Of a stretch of 16,442 nucleotides of DNA, positions 1 to 6,903 are shown piece by piece. The notes beneath the pieces were generated by a model. The model searched no databases. It worked only from the letters and a program-made list of their open reading frames with translations, and had not been told where the DNA came from. The translations under genes and the position numbers were made by a program. How positions within the stretch are numbered: the first letter of the stretch is position 1; each line of letters opens with the position of its first letter. The DNA is taken from positions 1 through 16,442 of the forward strand of contig DISP01000200.1 of NCBI GenBank assembly GCA_002421995.1. Reading direction: 5' to 3'. This DNA is from Bacteroidales bacterium UBA6207. Lineage in GTDB: Bacteria; Bacteroidota; Bacteroidia; Bacteroidales; F082.

Positions 1-1212
1 AGCTGGATTTTCAGCAATATGTTTGAGTCCGACTGGCTGCAATTAGGTAAACTGCGTGCCGGCTATGCACAGGTGGGTAATGGCGCTCCTTTTGCTAGCA
101 CAAAAGATACGTATACACAAAATACCACCTTTGGAACCACTGCTCTGTTCTCATTGCCAAGTACAAAGAACAATGAAAAACTGGTTCCTGAAAGAACACA
201 CAGTCTTGAAGCCGGACTTGAGTTGATCACTTTCAACAAAAGATTGGGTGCTGATCTTTCTGTTTACAAAACAAATACAGTGAACCAGATTCTACCTGTT
301 ACAATTTCAACAGGTACAGGTCGTAGCGCAATGTTTGTAAATGCCGGCGAAATTCAGAACAAGGGGGTTGAACTCCAGCTCTTCGGCGCTCCGGTGGCTA
401 CCAAAGATTTCCGTTGGGACGTCATCCTAAACTGGTCGAAAAACGTAAATGAAGTTGTTTCGCTCAAAGATGATATTAAAAATCTTCAGATTGCATCTCT
501 TCAGGGCGGTGTTACCATTAATGCACGTGTTGGTGAGCCTTATGGAACCATCCAGGGTACTGATTATGTTTATACAAACGGTCAGAAAACTGTTGGTGCA
601 AATGGATATTACCTGCGTTCTTCAACCTCAGATAAAATCCTTGGAAATATCAATCCCGACTGGAATGCAGGTTTGAGCAATAAATTCAGTTATAAAAACT
701 GGGCAGCCAGCTTCCTAGTTGACTGGCAACAAGGTGGCAGCGTATTCTCACTTGACCTTTACTACGGTATGGCAACTGGTTTGTATGAAGAAACCGTTTT
801 CACAAACGATTTAGGCAATCCGGTGCGTAACCTGATTTCTGAAGGTGGTGGTTTGATCCTGGAAGGTGTATTTGAAGATGGAACACCTAACACAAAACGC
901 GTTGAAGGTGCCGACTATCGTGTATTTGGCTATTCAAGAAACCCGAATGCCGCCTTCGTTTATGACGCTTCTTATGTTAAACTGCGCGAGGTTGTGTTGT
1001 CATACAGCTTGCCTTCAAGCCTCGTTTCAAAAGTTAACTGGATTCAGGGAGCAACCTTTAGCGTTGTTGGTTCAAACCTCTGGATCATGTACAAAAAATT
1101 GCCACATGCCGATCCCGAAGCAAGCCAAAGCTCTGGCAACGTTCAGGGATGGCAGAGCGGTGTTATGCCTAGTACCAGAAACGTTGGTTTCAGCATTAAT
1201 TTACAATTTTAA
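1..1212 (+). CDS. SusC/RagA-like TonB-dependent outer-membrane receptor, C-terminal part
   Basis: This is the last 404 codons or so of a TonB-linked outer-membrane receptor; the reading frame is open to the first base, so the start and the plug domain lie outside the window. What remains is the C-terminal half of the beta-barrel: alternating polar and aromatic strands, an N-K-G-V-E-L element near the strand after 'AGEIQ', and a final strand ending in phenylalanine, as expected for proteins inserted by the BAM complex. It is followed after 12 bp by a SusD-like lipoprotein, the classic Bacteroidota pairing in which SusC transports and SusD caps a ligand such as an oligosaccharide or peptide. 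The ligand cannot be told from the sequence, since no degradative enzyme is visible in the window. The first in-frame ATG at 19 is internal, not a start. The family call is secure; the substrate is unknown. Confidence 0.93.
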   Translation, partial: SWIFSNMFESDWLQLGKLRAGYAQVGNGAPFASTKDTYTQNTTFGTTALFSLPSTKNNEKLVPERTHSLEAGLELITFNKRLGADLSVYKTNTVNQILPVTISTGTGRSAMFVNAGEIQNKGVELQLFGAPVATKDFRWDVILNWSKNVNEVVSLKDDIKNLQIASLQGGVTINARVGEPYGTIQGTDYVYTNGQKTVGANGYYLRSSTSDKILGNINPDWNAGLSNKFSYKNWAASFLVDWQQGGSVFSLDLYYGMATGLYEETVFTNDLGNPVRNLISEGGGLILEGVFEDGTPNTKRVEGADYRVFGYSRNPNAAFVYDASYVKLREVVLSYSLPSSLVSKVNWIQGATFSVVGSNLWIMYKKLPHADPEASQSSGNVQGWQSGVMPSTRNVGFSINLQF

Positions 1213-1224
1213 TCCTTTAGTAAC

Positions 1225-2661
1225 ATGAAAAAGATATCAATCATTTTAATTATAATGGTCGGTTTTCTGATTTCCTGCACTAAGAACTTCGAGGATTTCA
1301 ACACCGATAAGAAACATGCAACGGTGGTTCCTGCTCAGTTCTTGTTTGCAAATGCCCAGAAAGCTTTGGCCGACATGTACTCCAGCACCAGCGTAAACAT
1401 CAACAACTGGAAACTTTTTGCGCAATACTGGACAGAAACTACTTATACCGATGAGTCGAACTACGACGTGCTCAACCGCAACATCGGAAATACACTCTTC
1501 CGCATTTTCTACCGCGACATTCTTGTTGACTTAAAGGAAGCCAAACGGATTACTGAAGAAGAAGTTGTTGATGGTGTAGAAGCTACTATTGCCAAGAACA
1601 ACAGACTGCTCATCATTGACCTGGTTGAAGTTTATACCTACCAACAGCTTGTAGATATCTTTGGTGATGTTCCTTATACAGAAGCACTCGATATCGCTAA
1701 TATTTCTCCGGCTTACGATGATGCATCAACCATCTATAAAGACCTGCTCACAAGAGCTAAAACAGCTGCCGGTGCATTGAATACCGATGCCGGTAGCTTT
1801 GGAGGCGACGATCTGATGATGGGCGGTGATGTGGCCATGTGGAAAAAGTTTGCCAACACCTTGATCGTAAGGATGGCAATCACCATTGCTGCTAAAGAAC
1901 CTGCTCTTGCTAAAGGCTATATTGAAGGTGCTTATGCTGGTGCTTTTGCTTATGGCGAAGCTTGTGCTTTCCAATACCTGACCGGTGCTAACTCCAACCC
2001 GCTTTATCAGGACCTTATCCAGAGCGGACGTCATGATTTCATTCCTGCCAACACCATTGTTGACATGATGAACACCCTCGAAGACCCAAGAAGGGCTGCA
2101 TATTTTGATATCAATGGGGATACCTACCGCGGTGGTATCTATGGCGAAAGCAATCCGTTTGCACAATACTCTCATATCAATGATAGAATTCAGGCACAGG
2201 ATTATGCATCCGTAATGCTTGACTACACCGAACTTGCTTTCTATCTTGCCGAAGCTGCCGAACGCGGATTCAGTGTTGGTGGAAGTGCTGCCACATGGTA
2301 TGAAAACGGTATCCGCTCCTCCATGGAATATTGGGGTGTTGCAGCTGCAGATATTGATACTTATATGGCTCGCGCTGATGTGGCCTATGCTACAGCTGCC
2401 GGCAACTGGAAACAAAAAATCGGAACCCAGGCATGGTTGGCATTTTATGTTCGTGGTCTCGAAGGCTGGACCTCATACAGAAGACTCGACTTCCCTGTAC
2501 TGAACCTGCCACCTGCTCCGGATGAATCAGCCGAAGGTGCTGTGCCACGTCGCCATACTTATCCGGTTAATGAGCAAACGCTGAATGGAGAGAACTATAG
2601 TGCTGCTGCCTCAAAAATTGGCGGTGACAAACTGAGCACCAAAATTTTCTGGGACGAATAA
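1225..2661 (+). CDS. SusD/RagB-like nutrient-binding outer-membrane lipoprotein
   Basis: A complete 478-residue protein. The N-terminus is a lipoprotein signal peptide: two lysines, a hydrophobic run and a lipobox L-I-S-C with the acylated cysteine at residue 18. The mature start (N-F-E-D-F-N-T-D) and the helical body, including 'VDIFGDVPYTEAL' near 150, are typical of the SusD_like-2 type of SusD/RagB proteins, and the length is normal. Such proteins sit on the cell surface and form a lid over the SusC barrel encoded just upstream (12-bp gap, same transcript). The middle of the protein is rich in alanine and glycine. A strong terminator follows 46 bp after the stop, so this is the last gene of its operon. 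I infer uptake of an unidentified ligand; the lack of neighbouring glycoside hydrolases gives no hint of a glycan. Confidence 0.93.
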   Translation: MKKISIILIIMVGFLISCTKNFEDFNTDKKHATVVPAQFLFANAQKALADMYSSTSVNINNWKLFAQYWTETTYTDESNYDVLNRNIGNTLFRIFYRDILVDLKEAKRITEEEVVDGVEATIAKNNRLLIIDLVEVYTYQQLVDIFGDVPYTEALDIANISPAYDDASTIYKDLLTRAKTAAGALNTDAGSFGGDDLMMGGDVAMWKKFANTLIVRMAITIAAKEPALAKGYIEGAYAGAFAYGEACAFQYLTGANSNPLYQDLIQSGRHDFIPANTIVDMMNTLEDPRRAAYFDINGDTYRGGIYGESNPFAQYSHINDRIQAQDYASVMLDYTELAFYLAEAAERGFSVGGSAATWYENGIRSSMEYWGVAAADIDTYMARADVAYATAAGNWKQKIGTQAWLAFYVRGLEGWTSYRRLDFPVLNLPPAPDESAEGAVPRRHTYPVNEQTLNGENYSAAASKIGGDKLSTKIFWDE

Positions 2662-2706
2662 GAAATAATGGTTAGTGCATCTTTTTAAAACCTTTGGGTT
2701 TTGTCC

Positions 2707-2740
2707 AAACGGCCTCAGCAAACTGAGGCCGTTTTCATTT
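2707..2740 (+). terminator. Rho-independent terminator of the susCD operon
   Basis: A perfect 12-bp stem (2707-2718 with 2723-2734) closes a four-base loop (CAAA) and runs into TTTTCATTTT. It lies 46 bp after the SusD stop codon. Because the stem is flanked by A residues on its 5' side it may also act weakly on the other strand. Confidence 0.9.
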
Positions 2741-2743
2741 TCG

Positions 2744-2836
2744 CCTGCCGCAACAAGCTGCGCTTGAGCGTCAGCTACAAAAGAAAAAGCCCTCGTCGCT
2801 TTGCGCCGAAGGCTTTGTTGTAGCGGGGGCAGGATT
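2744..2836 (+). repeat. 93-bp direct repeat, copy 1 (contains tRNA 3'-end fragment and terminator)
   Basis: Matches 2915-3007 at a constant offset of 171 bp with a single difference (T at 2776, A at 2947). It contains a small hairpin (about 2757-2775), a copy of the minus-strand tRNA terminator (2780-2816) and, at 2821-2836, the last 16 bases of the tRNA gene from the discriminator base to the T loop. Beyond 2836 the similarity to the tRNA stops abruptly, so this copy has no functional tRNA. It is non-coding. Confidence 0.95.
2821..2836 (-). pseudogene. Duplicated 3'-end fragment of the initiator tRNA
   Basis: Sixteen bases identical to 2992-3007, which are the 3' strand of the acceptor stem, the 3' strand of the T stem and part of the T loop of the intact tRNA. 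The D arm and anticodon arm are missing. It may be a remnant of a duplicated tRNA gene or one side of a recombination site; the sequence alone does not decide. Confidence 0.8.
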
Positions 2837-2914
2837 ATTCACATGATCCTGAAAGGGGAGGGCTTAACAACAAAGCCCCGCTCCCTGGGGTCGCTTTGGT
2901 CTTTTTCTTTTATA
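2837..2914 (-). repeat. Diverged inverted version of the flanking repeat
   Basis: This 78-bp segment lies between the two direct repeats. Read on the minus strand it keeps several landmarks of the repeat in the same order: AAAAGAAAAAG (2901-2911), GGCTTTGTTGTT (2865-2876) and CAGGAT (2846-2851). Segments 2779-2835 and 2846-2911 therefore form a long imperfect palindrome with a ten-base loop. The similarity is partial, with indels, so I read it as an old inverted copy or as convergent terminator-like sequence. Confidence 0.55.
2872..2911 (+). terminator. Possible plus-strand terminator inside the inverted segment
   Basis: AAAGC (2872-2876) pairs with GCTTT (2893-2897), and CCC (2877-2879) with GGG (2888-2890) across a two-base bulge. 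A pyrimidine-rich tail TCTTTTTCTTTT follows. It would back up the susCD terminator against readthrough towards the tRNA. The stem is imperfect, so this is tentative. Confidence 0.4.
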
Positions 2915-3007
2915 CCTGCCGCAACAAGCTGCGCTTGAGCGTCAGCAACAAAAGAAAAAGCCCTCGTCGCTTTGCGCCGAAGGCTTTGTTGTAGCGGGGG
3001 CAGGATT
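2915..3007 (+). repeat. 93-bp direct repeat, copy 2 (overlaps the tRNA 3' end)
   Basis: Second copy of the repeat at 2744-2836. Its last 16 bases are the 3' end of the intact tRNA gene, and its centre is the tRNA terminator. Both copies directly follow a T-rich terminator-like tail on the plus strand, which may reflect how the duplication arose. Confidence 0.95.
2951..2987 (-). terminator. Rho-independent terminator of the initiator tRNA
   Basis: On the minus strand a 10-bp stem (2978-2987 with 2957-2966, one G:T pair) encloses an inner CGC/GCG stem and is followed by TTTTTCTTT. It starts 4 bp after the tRNA discriminator base. An identical copy occurs at 2780-2816 in the first repeat. Confidence 0.85.
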
Positions 3008-3063
3008 CGAACCTACGACCTTTGGGTTATGAGCCCAACGAGCTGCCTCTGCTCCACCCCGCA
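2992..3063 (-). tRNA. Initiator tRNA-fMet (anticodon CAT)
   Basis: A full cloverleaf of 72 nt can be folded on the minus strand. The acceptor stem has six pairs plus an unpaired T1:T72, then discriminator A73. The D arm is GAGC/GCTC with a purine-pyrimidine pair at 11:24. The anticodon stem ends in three G:C pairs next to the loop CTCATAA with anticodon CAT, and the T arm carries TTCGAAT. The mismatch at 1:72 and the three G:C pairs are the signatures of initiator tRNA, recognised by formyltransferase and the ribosomal P site. CCA is not encoded. It has its own promoter upstream and terminator downstream. Confidence 0.95.
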
Positions 3064-3090
3064 GTATAATTCCAAATCAAATTGGGAGTG

Positions 3091-3121
3091 CAAAGATAAA
3101 TTTTGTTTCTTTGCAAAACAA
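3091..3121 (-). promoter_or_regulatory. Promoter of the initiator tRNA (Bacteroidota type)
   Basis: On the minus strand, TTG (3119-3121), 20 bp, then TATCTTTG (3091-3098). This fits the Bacteroidota sigma consensus TTTG / TAnnTTTG. The predicted start would lie about 20 bp before the tRNA 5' end at 3063. The 82 bp between the tRNA and era must also hold the era promoter, which I could not recognise with confidence. Confidence 0.7.
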
Positions 3122-3145
3122 GAAAATTAATAAAAAAAATATTTC

Positions 3146-4030
3146 ATGACGCATAAGTCAGGCTATGTCAACATCATAGGTAATCCCAACGTTGGCAAGT
3201 CAACGCTGATGAACGTGCTTGTTGGCGAAAAACTATCCATTATTACCTCAAAAGCACAAACAACCAGACACAGAATTTTGGGAATTGTTAACCATGACAA
3301 CTACCAAATCATCTTTTCGGATACCCCTGGTATCATTCATGCTCCTGCTTACAAAATGCACGAAGTGATGAACAGCCACATCCGAACGGCTTTGATTGAT
3401 GCCGATCTAATCATTTATGTGGTTGATGTTGCCGATAAAGTTTCGCACGAAGAAAACATCAACTGGCTCAAAGATGCCAAACTGCCGCTATTTGTGGTGC
3501 TTAACAAAATTGATCTCTCAACCCAGGAAGACGTGGCGCTGTTGATTGATCAGTGGAAACTGCTGCTGCCTGAAGCGAAGGTGTTTCCAATTTCGGCTGC
3601 ACACAGCTTTAATACTGACGGACTTATGGAGATGATTCTCGATGTATTGCCTGAATCACCACCTTATTTTCCCAAAGACGAGCTCACCGATAAGTCAATG
3701 CGGTTTTTTGTTTCGGAGATCATCCGCGAGAAAATACTGCTTCATTACAAGCAGGAAATTCCTTATTCTGTTGAAGTGGCCGTTGACTCGTACGAAGAAA
3801 GCGAAAAGCTGATCAAAATAGAAGCGCATCTTTATGTTGCCCGCGAATCGCAAAAAGCTATTATCATCGGGAAAAATGGCGCAGCCATTAAAAGGGTCGG
3901 AACCGATGCAAGAATTGATATGGAAGAATTTATTGGCAAAAAAGTGTTTTTGCAATTGAGTGTGAAAGTTATGAAAGATTGGCGCGACAACGAAACATTG
4001 CTCAGGCGCTTTGGTTATGAAACTGAGTAA
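3146..4030 (+). CDS. era: GTPase Era (30S ribosome maturation)
   Basis: Era is an essential GTPase that binds the 3' end of 16S rRNA and helps mature the small ribosomal subunit. The 294 residues match the usual length. GTPase motifs are all present: G1 GNPNVGKST (12-20), the G2 region with TT at 39-40, G3 DTPG (59-62), G4 NKID (120-123) and G5 SAA (150-152). The C-terminal half is a KH RNA-binding domain with the loop IIGKNGAAIKRVG at 240-252. The ATG is supported by alignment to known Era N-termini, which begin a few residues before the G1 strand. It is separated from der by 51 bp and both are probably on one transcript. Nothing in it looks unusual. Confidence 0.97.
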   Translation: MTHKSGYVNIIGNPNVGKSTLMNVLVGEKLSIITSKAQTTRHRILGIVNHDNYQIIFSDTPGIIHAPAYKMHEVMNSHIRTALIDADLIIYVVDVADKVSHEENINWLKDAKLPLFVVLNKIDLSTQEDVALLIDQWKLLLPEAKVFPISAAHSFNTDGLMEMILDVLPESPPYFPKDELTDKSMRFFVSEIIREKILLHYKQEIPYSVEVAVDSYEESEKLIKIEAHLYVARESQKAIIIGKNGAAIKRVGTDARIDMEEFIGKKVFLQLSVKVMKDWRDNETLLRRFGYETE

Positions 4031-4081
4031 TAGGTTGAAAACCAGTATAATATTAAGTAAACTGAAAGGAAGGAAGACGTT

Positions 4082-5389
4082 ATGGGAAGTATAGTTGCAA
4101 TTGTGGGAAGACCAAATGTTGGTAAATCAACCCTGTTTAACAGATTGGTTAAGTCGAGACAAGCCATCGTGGAAGAAACTGCCGGCGTAACACGCGACCG
4201 TCATTACGGAATAAGTGATTGGAACGGGAAGTCTTTTCACTTGATTGATACCGGTGGCTATGTGGTTGGATCGGACGATGAATTTGAATCCGAAATCAGA
4301 AAGCAGGCGGGTTTAGCCATCGAAGAAGCTGATGTAATCCTGTTTGTTGTTGATGCTTTCGAAGGCATGCACGTGCTCGACGAAGAAGTGGCCGGCATTT
4401 TGAGGCAATCTAAGCGGGAAGTGTATGTTGTTGCTAACAAAGTTGATAACCACGATCGCATTGCTTTGGCACAAGAGTTTTATGCGCTTGGTCTTGGCGA
4501 GATTTACCCTGTCTCTGCCATCAATGGAAGTGGCACCGGCGACCTGCTTGATGAGGTGATCAAACATATTTCTGAAGATGTTAACACAGAGGAAGATGGC
4601 GTTCCGAGGTTTACTGTTGTGGGAAGACCAAATGTTGGAAAATCTTCGATTATAAATGCCTTCCTGGGTCAGGACAGAAACATCGTGACCGCTGTGGCCG
4701 GAACAACGCGCGATGCTGTTCATACCCGTTTCAACGCCTTTAATATGGATTTCATCCTTGTTGATACAGCCGGAATCCGCAAAAAAAGCAAGGTTTTTGA
4801 GAATATCGAATTTTATTCGGTAATGCGCTCCATCAGGGCAATCGAAGAAAGCGATGTTGTTCTTTTACTTGTTGATGCTACACAAGGCTTTGAAGCACAA
4901 GATATTAACATCATGCGCCTGATTGTCAAAAACAGAAAAGGACTTGTCATTGTTGTAAATAAATGGGACTTGATTGAGAAAGACTCTAATACACATCTTG
5001 CTTTTGAACGACAAATCAGAGATAAAATGGCTCCGTTTGTTGATGTCCCGATTGTGTTCACATCTGTCATTCAGAAGCAACGCATCTTCAAAGCACTTGA
5101 GTTGGCGCATGAGGTGTATGAAAACCGCAGCAGACAAATTGCAACTTCTGTACTCAACGATACCTTATTGCCTATCATTCAGGCATTTCCGCCACCATCG
5201 GCCTCGAGAGGTAACTATATCAAGATCAAGTATATCACCCAATTGAAAACATCAACTCCTCAGTTCGTCTTCTTTTGCAATTATCCAAATGATGTCAAGG
5301 ACAGCTATAGCCGTTTTCTGGAAAACAAAATCAGGGAACTGTTCAACTTCAGTGGTGTGCCAATACAATTGTATTTTAGATTGAAATGA
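4082..5389 (+). CDS. der: Ribosome-associated GTPase Der (EngA)
   Basis: Der carries two GTPase domains in tandem followed by a KH-like domain and works in 50S subunit assembly. Domain 1 has GRPNVGKST (9-17), DTGG (56-59) and NKVD (119-122). Domain 2 has GRPNVGKSS (181-189), DTAG (228-231) and NKWD (293-296). The KH-like region runs from about 350 to 435. The length of 435 is normal. The purine-rich GGAAGGAAG just before the ATG is one of the few plausible ribosome binding sites in the window and supports the start. The stop overlaps the start of the next gene (ATGA), so the S4-domain gene is translationally coupled. A 22-bp stretch is identical at the two G1 loops (4101-4122 and 4617-4638). 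Confidence 0.97.
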   Translation: MGSIVAIVGRPNVGKSTLFNRLVKSRQAIVEETAGVTRDRHYGISDWNGKSFHLIDTGGYVVGSDDEFESEIRKQAGLAIEEADVILFVVDAFEGMHVLDEEVAGILRQSKREVYVVANKVDNHDRIALAQEFYALGLGEIYPVSAINGSGTGDLLDEVIKHISEDVNTEEDGVPRFTVVGRPNVGKSSIINAFLGQDRNIVTAVAGTTRDAVHTRFNAFNMDFILVDTAGIRKKSKVFENIEFYSVMRSIRAIEESDVVLLLVDATQGFEAQDINIMRLIVKNRKGLVIVVNKWDLIEKDSNTHLAFERQIRDKMAPFVDVPIVFTSVIQKQRIFKALELAHEVYENRSRQIATSVLNDTLLPIIQAFPPPSASRGNYIKIKYITQLKTSTPQFVFFCNYPNDVKDSYSRFLENKIRELFNFSGVPIQLYFRLK

Positions 5390-5766
5390 GCGAAACGGTT
5401 CGGATTGACAAATACATGTGGGCTGTCCGGCTTTTCAAAACCCGCACCTTAGCAGGTGAAGCATGCAGAGGCGGAAAGGTGAAAGTTGACGGCAAGGCAG
5501 TGAAAGCCTCAAAGGAACTCAAAGAAGGCGATATTTTTACGGTTCAGTTGAGCGAAATCACAAAGACCGTACAAGTTAAAATGGCAGCCACAAACCGCGT
5601 TTCTGCCAAATTGGTCGAGGGGCTGATAACCGACCTTACACCTGTCGAAATGTACGAAAGGGTAGAGTTTCTGAAAGAGTTCAAAGCTGAAAGAAGACAG
5701 AGAGGTACCGGACGACCAACCAAAAAAGAAAGACGGGAAATAGATACTTTCAAGCGTGATGAATAG
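5386..5766 (+). CDS. S4-domain RNA-binding protein, Hsp15 (HslR)-like
   Basis: A 126-residue basic protein with an S4 RNA-binding fold at about residues 5-53 (V-R-I-D-K-Y-M-W-A-V-R-L-F-K-T-R at the start) and a highly charged, lysine/arginine-rich tail (about 105-126). This layout is that of Hsp15/HslR, which in E. coli binds free 50S subunits that still carry a nascent chain so they can be recycled. The gene overlaps the end of der by 4 bp, so it is very likely coexpressed with the two ribosome-assembly GTPases, which fits a role at the ribosome. The assignment to the S4 family is firm; equivalence with E. coli Hsp15 is inferred. Confidence 0.88.
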   Translation: MSETVRIDKYMWAVRLFKTRTLAGEACRGGKVKVDGKAVKASKELKEGDIFTVQLSEITKTVQVKMAATNRVSAKLVEGLITDLTPVEMYERVEFLKEFKAERRQRGTGRPTKKERREIDTFKRDE

Positions 5767-5793
5767 AGGTTGTTGAAATGTAAATAATTGTAT

Positions 5794-6831
5794 ATGAAAA
5801 TAATAGCTTTAAAGTATGCTGCGACGGCATTCGTGTTTCTCTTCCTTTTTGCAAGTTGTAACCGTGGACTGAAACAATTAAAGAAGCCGGATCATGCTTT
5901 TTTGGTTGGCTTTTACAATGTTGAAAATCTTTTTGATACCATCAACGATCCGGCAATCAATGATGAGGAGTTTTTGCCTGAATCCAAAGTTGAGTGGAAT
6001 TCCGCCAAATATGTGAAAAAACTTGACAACATTGCGCGTGTAATTGCTTCGATGGACTCGCTCGATTATCCACACTTTGTGGGATTGGCCGAAATTGAAA
6101 ACAAAAGCGTGTTGGAGGACCTGGTTGAGCAGGCCCGGGTTAAAAATCTCGGCTATCAGATTATACATTTCTCTGATAACGACCCCCGTGGCATTGAAGT
6201 TGCAGCTTTGTACAGACCTGCCTACTTTAAACCCTTATCAATAAAAACATTGCGCCCGGTTATCAACAGCAAGGACAACAGGTTTATTCTTTATGTAAAG
6301 GGAGTCATAGCATGGGGAGATACCCTGCATCTGTTCGTGAATCACTGGACATCACGCTATGGCGGATTAGAGACAACCCAGTCGGCCCGCAATGGCACAG
6401 CAGCTTTTCTCAGGCATACAACCGATTCAATTTTTGCTGAAAATGCACAGGCAAACATAGTTATTGTTGGCGATTTTAATGATAACCCCAATGATGACAG
6501 TATGATTAAATATCTGAAAACAAATGCATTGACAGATAGTTATGCTTCTGCAAATCTCTACAATTTATCGCTCGACCCATTTCTTAAGGGCGACGGCACC
6601 TTGTTTTATAAGAGCTGGGATTTCTTTGATCAGGTGATCGTTTCATCCGCCTTGATTGATGGTGCAGGATTAAGTGCCGGACCGGTGCGAATTGTCAGGC
6701 ACAAATGGATGCTTTATCAACCGGCTCAAGGGCCTGCCCGACCTAACCGTACCTTGTCCAACGGAAGATATTTTGGTGGTTTCAGCGACCATCTTCCGGT
6801 GATCGTTGGATTATATAAAGCAAGAAATTAA
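5794..6831 (+). CDS. Lipoprotein of the endonuclease/exonuclease/phosphatase family
   Basis: A 345-residue protein with a lipoprotein signal peptide: lysine, hydrophobic core and lipobox F-A-S-C with cysteine 22. The rest is an EEP (DNase I-like) fold: FYNVENLFD (40-48), a metal-binding glutamate in GLAEIEN (97-103), NHW (183-185), GDFND (226-230) and SDH near the end (331-333). These are the expected catalytic asparagine, aspartate and histidine residues, so the enzyme should be an active metal-dependent phosphodiesterase. Substrate may be nucleic acid or another phosphodiester; the sequence does not say. An in-frame TTG at 5788 is possible, but the ATG at 5794 gives a normal signal peptide. 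It starts 27 bp after the S4 gene and is probably the last gene of the era transcript. Confidence 0.87.
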   Translation: MKIIALKYAATAFVFLFLFASCNRGLKQLKKPDHAFLVGFYNVENLFDTINDPAINDEEFLPESKVEWNSAKYVKKLDNIARVIASMDSLDYPHFVGLAEIENKSVLEDLVEQARVKNLGYQIIHFSDNDPRGIEVAALYRPAYFKPLSIKTLRPVINSKDNRFILYVKGVIAWGDTLHLFVNHWTSRYGGLETTQSARNGTAAFLRHTTDSIFAENAQANIVIVGDFNDNPNDDSMIKYLKTNALTDSYASANLYNLSLDPFLKGDGTLFYKSWDFFDQVIVSSALIDGAGLSAGPVRIVRHKWMLYQPAQGPARPNRTLSNGRYFGGFSDHLPVIVGLYKARN

Positions 6832-6851
6832 GCTTTTGGCCTTGTTTGTGA

Positions 6852-6881
6852 TTTGAATTCCAAGGGCAATTCGTAACTTCG
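6852..6881 (+). promoter_or_regulatory. Possible promoter of the LuxR-type regulator
   Basis: TTTG (6852-6855), 18 bp, then TAACTTCG (6874-6881), one mismatch from TAnnTTTG. It is placed 22 bp before the start codon in the 72-bp gap after the lipoprotein gene. The -7 mismatch and slightly short spacing make it tentative. Confidence 0.4.
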
Positions 6882-6903
6882 CATTCGATTCATTTAGCTT
6901 TTT

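Noticed and set aside
1726..2415. 229-codon open frame on the minus strand inside the SusD gene
   Set aside because: It lies fully opposite a clear SusD gene, has no family features and is cysteine- and serine-rich in the way antisense frames of such genes are.
1..2661. Polysaccharide utilisation locus
   Set aside because: The SusC/SusD pair is present but no glycoside hydrolase, sulfatase or SusR/ECF regulator is visible in the window, so the glycan reading is not supported.
2662..3145. CRISPR array suggested by the repeated units
   Set aside because: There are only two 93-bp units, with tRNA sequence and terminators inside, and no short regular repeats or cas genes.
4313..4723. 136-codon minus-strand open frame inside der
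   Set aside because: It is antisense to conserved GTPase motifs, with no promoter or recognisable domain.
6832..6870. Possible terminator after the EEP lipoprotein gene (CCTTG / CAAGG)
   Set aside because: Only a five-base stem with a long loop and no T tract on either strand.
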